Under the pieces are notes generated by a model, which saw only the letters and a program-made list of their open reading frames with translations, was not told where the DNA came from and did no database searches. Both the position numbers and the translations under genes were made by a program. From Cytidiella melzeri (taxonomy: Eukaryota; Basidiomycota; Agaricomycetes; Polyporales; Irpicaceae), in the NCBI GenBank assembly GCA_022592445.1, contig JABYQR010000542.1, positions 1-21,936 on the forward strand: DNA of 21,936 nt. The letters are read 5' to 3'. Positions 17,301-21,936 of this stretch are shown here, piece after piece. How positions within the stretch are numbered: position 1 is the first letter of the stretch; each line of letters begins with the position of its first letter.

Positions 17301-20220
17301 CCCCCTGAGGCGTAACTGCCGCTGCCAGCATGACGACCTGCTCGTCAGAGAGGACAGCGCCGGCGTCAGCTTTCGCTTTGCCTTTGCCTTTGTAGGGGAC
17401 CTTGTTACCGCGAGCCCGAGTCGTCTCCTCAATCTCTTGTTCAGTAGCAGCCCACATAGACTGGAGGCGCTTCGCATCACGAGGTACAACAGTGCGTTGT
17501 GAACGACGTGTAACACCAGCATGAGCTGGGTTGGAGAATGGAAGGTAGTCATGTGGAGAAGCGGCTGGAAGACGATTGGGATTTGGCTCGAGTTTGGGAG
17601 AAGGTACGACAGGAGGGCCTTTCCGTTTGGAAGGCGAGAGTGGCGTGGACGAAGAGCTAGGCTCTGGTTCAGCAGATGTGGACGAACTAGGAATAGGAGT
17701 AGAAGGACGCGGTATCCGTGAAGGCGTAGGAGCCGACGTGGATGTTGCGTCAAGAGGAGGTGGTTGTTGAGTTGAGGGCACTTGCGACGTGGTAGTAGCC
17801 GGCTGCGAAGAGGGCGTTAAAGGGAGTGAAAGTTCAAGATCGTACGTGGTCGGCGGAGAGGTTGGAATGCTCGAAGTTGGTTGAGTAGGAGGTGAAGGAC
17901 GGTTAGGAAAGATCAGTTCGTCGAATACAACGTCAGTACTCGAGACGATCCTATGAGTATGTTTGTCCCATAAGCGGTAACCTTTAGAACCCGCTTCATA
18001 CCCAACATGCACAAGAGGCTGAGCGTGAGCATCAAGCTTCCTGCGATGATCCTTGTGAATGTGGCGATAGGCGAGGCAACCAAAAACACGGAAGTATGAA
18101 ACATCCGGCTTGGAGCCAGTGATAATCTCGAATGGTGTCCTCCAATCCAGAGACCGTTTGGGTGCTCGGTTGCGCACATGCACAGCGGTTTTCACGGCTT
18201 CTTCCCAGAATCCTTTGGACATCCCGGCGGCGTAAAGCATAGAGAGCGCAGCCTCCATGATGGTGCGGTTGAAACGCTCAGCCTTGCCGTTTTGTTGTGG
18301 TGTATCCGGGGTGGTGCGCTGATGGACAATGCCAAGATCCTTAAGTCGTTGCACGAAGCACTTCGACTGGTATTCACCGCCCCTGTCAGAGCGAAGAATC
18401 TTGATATCCCTCTCGAACTGAGTTTTGACCAGCTGACGGAACTCCTCGAACTTCTGCTCCTGTTTGTCTTTGTGTTTCAGGAAATAAATCCAGACGTTGT
18501 CAGAGCAGTCGTCGATGTACGTGAGCATGTAGAGGTGTCCGCCGTTTACAGAAGAGTTCTGCATAGGTCCAGCCAAGTCAGTGTGGATGAGATCGAAAGG
18601 TTTGTCTGCGCTAGGTGTCGAGGATGAATGGAATGTGCGTCGTGTGGCCTTGCCGAGTTGACAACCTTTGCATGCGTGTTCAGAGCGAGGAGTCTTCTCG
18701 TCGATAGTCAGACCTGTCACCGGGGAGTCGTCAGAGCGTAGCTTCTGTAGTGCTTCCCAGTTCAGGTGACCATAGCGTTGGTGTACAAGGTTGATGGGTG
18801 ACGAGTGCGTGTGCGTGGATGAGGCGACCGACGAAGAAGAGACGCGAAGTCCCAACCAGTATTGGCCGCCCTTGAGAGTACCTATGCTGTAGGTGGTATC
18901 ATTTTTGTGTATCCGTGCTTTACCGCCAGTGAAAACGGTAGAGAATCCTTTGGAGTCAAGACAGGAAATCGAAATGAGTCGGTAGGCAATGCCCGGGCAG
19001 TATAAGACGTTGTCAAACTGCACTGTGAGCTGCTTTCCATCAACGTGTACAGTTCCACGTACGCTCCCAGACCCAAGCGTAGACATTGAAGTCTTCGAAG
19101 CATCAGCTAATGTCGCAAATGACGGCGTAGCGAACGGCTTGTAGTCGTGGAAGTCGTTGAGGTTGTTGGTGATGTGTCTCGTACAGCCTGAGTCGAGCAT
19201 CCAGGGTGTTTCACCCAAAGCATAAAACAGAACATCTATATTTGCGACGTTGGCGGCTTCGGACGTGGAGTCCTCAGCAGAGACTACATGTACAGCAGCA
19301 GAACCGTTAGAAGATGATGGTGACCCAGAAGATTCCTTCTTCCCCTTGTCCTTTCCTCCTTTTCCCCCTTTCCTTGCCTCCTCAATGGCAGCCTTCTTCT
19401 TACGACACTCGTCCTCTGTATGACCCTTGTACTTGCAAAACCCGCACTGCTTCTTTGACTTGCCTGACGAGGACGAAGCCGAAGACTTGTTGAACTTGAC
19501 CGCAGAGACTGAAGGCGATTCCTTTCGCTTAGCCTCGTCGATGAGGCGCGATCGGATGTCGTCGTATTTCAAGTCCTTTGGCGCGGTGACAGCGAGGATG
19601 GGCTCGACGATGTTGGCGAAGGAGTCAGGGAGTACCGAGAGAAGACCGAAGATCTTGAGCAGTTCCTTGTCGTCAAGGATGCCGGAGGCGTCAACTTCCT
19701 GCCAGAGACGACCACGTTCTTCAAGCTGTTCAACGAGAGGGCGTGAGCCGTCAATCGTGTGAAGGAAGTACTGCTTGAACTTGAGGAACGCAGAGAGAGT
19801 GGTCGAGGCGGAGTAGTTGGCCTTCAGCTTGGCGTAGATCTCGGCGGCAGAGTTGGTCTCGAGGTCGAAGAGATGGTGGAGAGAGCTGTCGACGGTCGCG
19901 AGGAGAACCAGAGTGACGTTGGCGTCGGCCTTGCACCAGTCGTTGTAGTCCGTGTCGGTGGACGCGGGCTTGACCAGAGAAGGGTCGACCATGCCAGACG
20001 CGGCTTGCGTCTTGAGGAACTGGATGAACAGCATGTTCCATTCCTTCCAGTTGTTGGCACCAGTCAGCTTAGGCAGCGAGTCGAGTTTGATGAACGAGGA
20101 GTTGCTGGAAGTGTTCTTGACGAACGACGAACCAGCGGCAGAGGGGCCTGCAGAGGCAGGAGTGGACCCAGCAGGGCCAGACGATGCCGAACCACCTGTG
20201 GGAGGTGTAGTGCTCGACAT
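17194..20220 (-). CDS. gag-pol: copia-2 Gag-protease-integrase polyprotein part
   Basis: The minus-strand ORF starts at ATG 20218-20220, 117 bases inside the primer site. Residues 1-40 are a Ser/Ala/Pro-rich leader and about 45-235 are copia Gag (LPKLTGANNWKEWNMLF). A zinc knuckle CGFCKYKGHTEDEC lies at 259-272. The protease has Asp343 in WMLDSGCTRH. The integrase zinc site is His480, His485, Cys517, Cys520. The integrase core has Asp548, Asp612 and Glu648 (D-X63-D-X35-E, canonical). A Pro/Ser/Thr-rich linker spans about 775-900. Homology ends near residue 972, where a run of five G throws the frame off; the last 34 residues are out-of-frame. All catalytic residues are present. Confidence 0.93.
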   Translation of the reverse strand: MSSTTPPTGGSASSGPAGSTPASAGPSAAGSSFVKNTSSNSSFIKLDSLPKLTGANNWKEWNMLFIQFLKTQAASGMVDPSLVKPASTDTDYNDWCKADANVTLVLLATVDSSLHHLFDLETNSAAEIYAKLKANYSASTTLSAFLKFKQYFLHTIDGSRPLVEQLEERGRLWQEVDASGILDDKELLKIFGLLSVLPDSFANIVEPILAVTAPKDLKYDDIRSRLIDEAKRKESPSVSAVKFNKSSASSSSGKSKKQCGFCKYKGHTEDECRKKKAAIEEARKGGKGGKDKGKKESSGSPSSSNGSAAVHVVSAEDSTSEAANVANIDVLFYALGETPWMLDSGCTRHITNNLNDFHDYKPFATPSFATLADASKTSMSTLGSGSVRGTVHVDGKQLTVQFDNVLYCPGIAYRLISISCLDSKGFSTVFTGGKARIHKNDTTYSIGTLKGGQYWLGLRVSSSSVASSTHTHSSPINLVHQRYGHLNWEALQKLRSDDSPVTGLTIDEKTPRSEHACKGCQLGKATRRTFHSSSTPSADKPFDLIHTDLAGPMQNSSVNGGHLYMLTYIDDCSDNVWIYFLKHKDKQEQKFEEFRQLVKTQFERDIKILRSDRGGEYQSKCFVQRLKDLGIVHQRTTPDTPQQNGKAERFNRTIMEAALSMLYAAGMSKGFWEEAVKTAVHVRNRAPKRSLDWRTPFEIITGSKPDVSYFRVFGCLAYRHIHKDHRRKLDAHAQPLVHVGYEAGSKGYRLWDKHTHRIVSSTDVVFDELIFPNRPSPPTQPTSSIPTSPPTTYDLELSLPLTPSSQPATTTSQVPSTQQPPPLDATSTSAPTPSRIPRPSTPIPSSSTSAEPEPSSSSTPLSPSKRKGPPVVPSPKLEPNPNRLPAASPHDYLPFSNPAHAGVTRRSQRTVVPRDAKRLQSMWAATEQEIEETTRARGNKVPYKGKGKAKADAGAVLSDEQVVMLAAAVTPQGDLVPIGRLWVHRIEMTGVQLWRPKSKVSRTLEHGN
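17301..17305 (-). other. frameshift in a G run inside copia-2 Gag-Pol
   Basis: The minus strand reads CAG GGG GAC CTC in the upstream frame, while the downstream frame needs GGA CCT CGT. One more G (six instead of five) would make a single uninterrupted reading frame. It could be a true one-base deletion, a sequencing slip in a homopolymer, or, less likely, a programmed -1 shift. Confidence 0.8.
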
Positions 20221-20336
20221 GTTGATAGGACGTTAAGGATGTGGATATGAAAACCTGGAGTCGTGTGTCGACGTTGATCGGAGCGAAGCGCAGATGGGCG
20301 CGATAAGGTGAACGACGAGTGTGGATTAGAGTCAGG

Positions 20337-20350
20337 CGGGGCTCATAACC
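20337..20350 (-). other. copia-2 primer-binding site (initiator tRNA-Met anticodon region)
   Basis: GGTTATGAGCCCCG on the minus strand abuts the 5' LTR end. It is complementary to the anticodon arm of initiator tRNA-Met and identical to the site in copia-1. Confidence 0.8.
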
Positions 20351-20789
20351 TAAAGCCGGTCGAATGTATTCAACACGTCTAGAGGCAGGGATGGATGCGC
20401 AGTCGTAATCCCACTTGCCGTCGTAAGGACCTAAGACACACGAGCGAAGCGAGTTAATCCAGGTGCGAAAGAGAAAGAGCACGATAGCATAATGACTGTA
20501 CCTAAGACACACGAGCGAAGCGAGTTAACTACAGGTACAGGCTGTGAGCATATTGCATATGTGAGGGACAACGAAGAATACTCACTCCAGGTGCGAAAGA
20601 GAAAGAGCACGATGGAGTGTCAGGAGCGGGGGCGAAGGTATATAAGACAGAGCCCTCAGGCGACCCAAAAAGGAATATCTGTGATACAGATGTGTCCGCG
20701 TGATGAAAGAACAATAAGGCGACCATATACGGAAAACAAAAGACAGTCCGGTAACTACGAGTCCGTGAGCCGGAGCTGAAAAGCCATTA
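20351..20789 (-). repeat. copia-2 5' LTR (439 bp)
   Basis: Identical by eye to 15289-15727. A TATA-like TTATATAC at 20638-20645 (minus strand) is the likely promoter; transcription would run leftward into the Gag ORF. Confidence 0.97.
20638..20645 (-). promoter_or_regulatory. LTR TATA-like box of copia-2
   Basis: Minus-strand TTATATAC lies about 150 bases into the LTR, leaving about 290 bases of R/U5. The same site in the 3' LTR is at 15576-15583. Confidence 0.45.
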
Positions 20790-20794
20790 GCTAC
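20790..20794. repeat. target-site duplication GCTAC, right copy of copia-2
   Basis: It matches 15284-15288 exactly and is followed by ATGGTGTA, the right arm of the target palindrome. Confidence 0.97.
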
Positions 20795-20815
20795 ATGGTG
20801 TAATAGTTGTTTGCG

Positions 20816-20837
20816 CGCTGTGTTCCCTTTCGGACGT
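20816..20837. repeat. third partial unit of the CCCTTTCGGAC repeat
   Basis: Twenty-two bases (CGCTGTGTTCCCTTTCGGAC core) repeat those at 15125-15146 on the other side of copia-2. Confidence 0.75.
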
Positions 20838-20888
20838 TCGTGTGCACAGAGAGCTGGGCGTGGAGAATTGTAGTTGCCTTGGTTCTTG

Positions 20889-21004
20889 GTAAGTGATATT
20901 ATATATTTCACTTCGACGCGGTGTGGCTCCAAGCTTCGACAAGAGGAAGGTGCGAGGGGGTAGTGCTAGAGTTACACAACACTGCGCTGCAACCCTCTTT
21001 GCAG
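20889..21004 (+). other. candidate intron before the MFS-like exon
   Basis: A consensus donor GTAAGT at 20889 and a pyrimidine-rich acceptor CTCTTTGCAG ending at 21004 bound 116 bases. The acceptor lies directly before the transporter-like coding piece. No coding sense was recognised upstream of the donor. Confidence 0.4.
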
Positions 21005-21162
21005 GATCGATGCGAGGCCCTGGAGTTGATGTTCGCAAAGTGAAGTGGTACGAAGTACTCGAAGCACTAAGACATTACAAGATATGGCTGTTCTGCGCCA
21101 TGGGGTCTGCTATCTATGAGACCAACAGCGGTGTGACGGCGTTTGGTTCACTGATTGTGAAG
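21005..21162 (+). pseudogene. MFS transporter exon fragment (allantoate permease-like)
   Basis: About 52 codons read KVKWYEVLEALRHYKIWLFC, then GVTAFGSLIVK. In fungal allantoate/Dal5-type anion:cation symporters of the major facilitator superfamily, the central loop ends with a similar K-W-x-Q-V-x-E-A-L-x-D-x-K-x-W-L-F segment and the next helix contains a G-x-x-x-F-x-S-x-I motif, so the match is by position and pattern. A GTGAGG donor follows at 21163. The sense after the next acceptor (SFVSM, then stop) is broken, and no other transporter part is visible within the window. It is best seen as a relic or a single-exon remnant. Confidence 0.55.
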
Positions 21163-21229
21163 GTGAGGTAGTATCCCCTCGCGCTGACTTCTTGAGCCAC
21201 GCTTAATGTAACGCGCATCTACATTACAG
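21163..21229 (+). other. candidate intron after the MFS-like exon
   Basis: 67 bases from GTGAGG to CATTACAG, with a possible branch site GCTTAATG at 21201-21208. The length is typical of fungal introns. After it the frame soon meets TGA; one extra base would keep it open for a short way. Confidence 0.45.
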
Positions 21230-21660
21230 TCTTTCGTGTCGATGTGATGCCCAACCCCGTGGTACGTTGTGCTTCACCCACTAGTCTGATTACCTACTCA
21301 TCGATAGCGTCTTCGCCCGCCACTCTATTTTCACGCCTCATTGACGGCTTTTGTGTCCTGCTCACGTCGTACCATCTCAAAACACCGCGGTACGTTCTGC
21401 TTACTGGTTACCTACTCACCGTTAGCCCCTCCGCGTGTTCTGTTCACGTTGTACCTCAAAACGCCGCGGTACGTCCTGCTGACATTTTCTATCCGTTCTC
21501 TACTCAAAACACCCCCGTTCTAATTGCAGTGTTCTACCTTTCTCTACACTCATTGTTCCTCATCTTGCTGCTCATCTTTCCCTACTACCATCCAATGGTT
21601 CATCGGCAAGGTAAGCTACATTGGCCTATGACAGTATCCCCATCCATACCGATCCTTTGT
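21230..21660. repeat. imperfect repeats in C/T-rich sequence
   Basis: The motif CG(T/C)GGTACGTTNTGCT recurs at about 21257, 21391 and 21468, and CTCAAAACRCCG precedes the last two. A plus-strand open frame crosses the region, but its product is low-complexity and repeat-derived. No gene is supported. Confidence 0.5.
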
Positions 21661-21936
21661 TGACTGAATAGCGCTGGCCCAAGATTGGGCCTTTCCGAGT
21701 CGACACAATCTCGCTTCCTATCATTTACTCTGTAGGTCTTCTCCGACACAATCGACTTTCGACATCACTAACGCCCGGACTTTTTTTCTTCCTAGTACAC
21801 CGCCTTCCTTCCCATGCATCAAGCGTCGTCGTACGCATGCGTTAACTTTGATGTCGCGCATGCATCACGCGTACGATCCTCACGAGTACTAGGTATATAT
21901 ACTTGGGCTTTGCATTAGTATTACAGGTCATGAACT
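21661..21936. other. unassigned right edge with a TATA-like site
   Basis: No coding sense was found. It contains the 8-bp palindrome CGCATGCG (21834-21841), nearby CGCGTACG-type motifs, and TATATATA at 21894-21901. It could be the promoter or LTR of something starting beyond the window. Confidence 0.35.

Larger units (their letters stand above)
15289..20789 (-). mobile_element. copia-2: complete, young Ty1/copia LTR retrotransposon
   Basis: The element is 5,501 bp with 439-bp LTRs that I read as identical, a perfect 5-bp target duplication, an initiator tRNA-Met primer site, one Gag-Pol polyprotein of about 1,500 codons, and a polypurine tract overlapping the last codons. The LTR ends are TAA...TTA, not TG...CA. 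All enzymatic motifs are intact. The one defect is a 5-G run near 17301 that shifts the frame between integrase and reverse transcriptase. Identical LTRs mean insertion in the recent past, and the lineage may still be active. Confidence 0.97.

Noticed and set aside
21244..21663. A 139-codon plus-strand open frame as a membrane protein.
   Set aside because: It lies across imperfect nucleotide repeats in C/T-rich DNA, which by themselves give hydrophobic residues; there is no start context or homology that I can see.

Overview
The window is a nest of transposable elements from a eukaryotic genome, most likely a fungus and probably a basidiomycete. The reasons are a chromodomain-bearing Ty3/gypsy element that appears to self-prime like Tf1, Ty1/copia elements whose primer site matches the anticodon arm of initiator tRNA-Met, very short candidate introns, and many LTR differences of the CpG-to-TpG kind. 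The species is inferred, not shown. There are no bacterial-type operons, rRNA, tRNA or CRISPR arrays.

Layout. (1) Bases 1-645 hold a plus-strand fragment of a copia integrase, an inverted duplicate of 10538-11182. (2) Bases 646-1497 and 9776-13963 are one old, broken copia element ('copia-1', minus strand). It is split by a full-length gypsy element and by a solo LTR of the same gypsy family. (3) Bases 1498-9775 are the gypsy element ('gypsy-1', plus strand). It has 758-bp LTRs, a CTTGA target duplication, an extra ORF before gag, gag, and a pol in the -1 frame carrying two nonsense codons. (4) Bases 6318-6739, inside that pol, are a 422-bp near-perfect hairpin element (190-bp arms, 42-bp spacer) flanked by CAG duplications. 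(5) Bases 12715-13472 are the solo gypsy LTR inside copia-1 gag. (6) Bases 13963-15288 hold the copia-1 5' LTR remnant and then non-coding DNA with tandem and inverted repeats. (7) Bases 15289-20789 are a complete, very young copia element ('copia-2', minus strand). Its 439-bp LTRs look identical, its target duplication is GCTAC, and its polyprotein is intact except for one frameshift in a G run. (8) Bases 20790-21936 are flanking DNA containing one exon-like piece of an allantoate-permease-type MFS transporter, imperfect repeats and otherwise unassigned sequence.

The insertions can be ordered. Copia-1 came first and decayed. The gypsy family then hit it twice, leaving one full element and one solo LTR. 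The hairpin element then hit gypsy-1. Copia-2 landed separately and recently. When the two gypsy-family LTR insertions are mentally removed with one copy of each target repeat, the copia-1 reading frame rejoins exactly. The same holds for the hairpin and gypsy pol, so these boundaries are well supported.

The features most worth attention are the Tf1-like self-priming signal of gypsy-1, the unassigned methionine-free ORF before its gag, the hairpin element, the non-TG/CA termini and LTR-supplied stop codon of copia-2, and the palindromic target site of copia-2.
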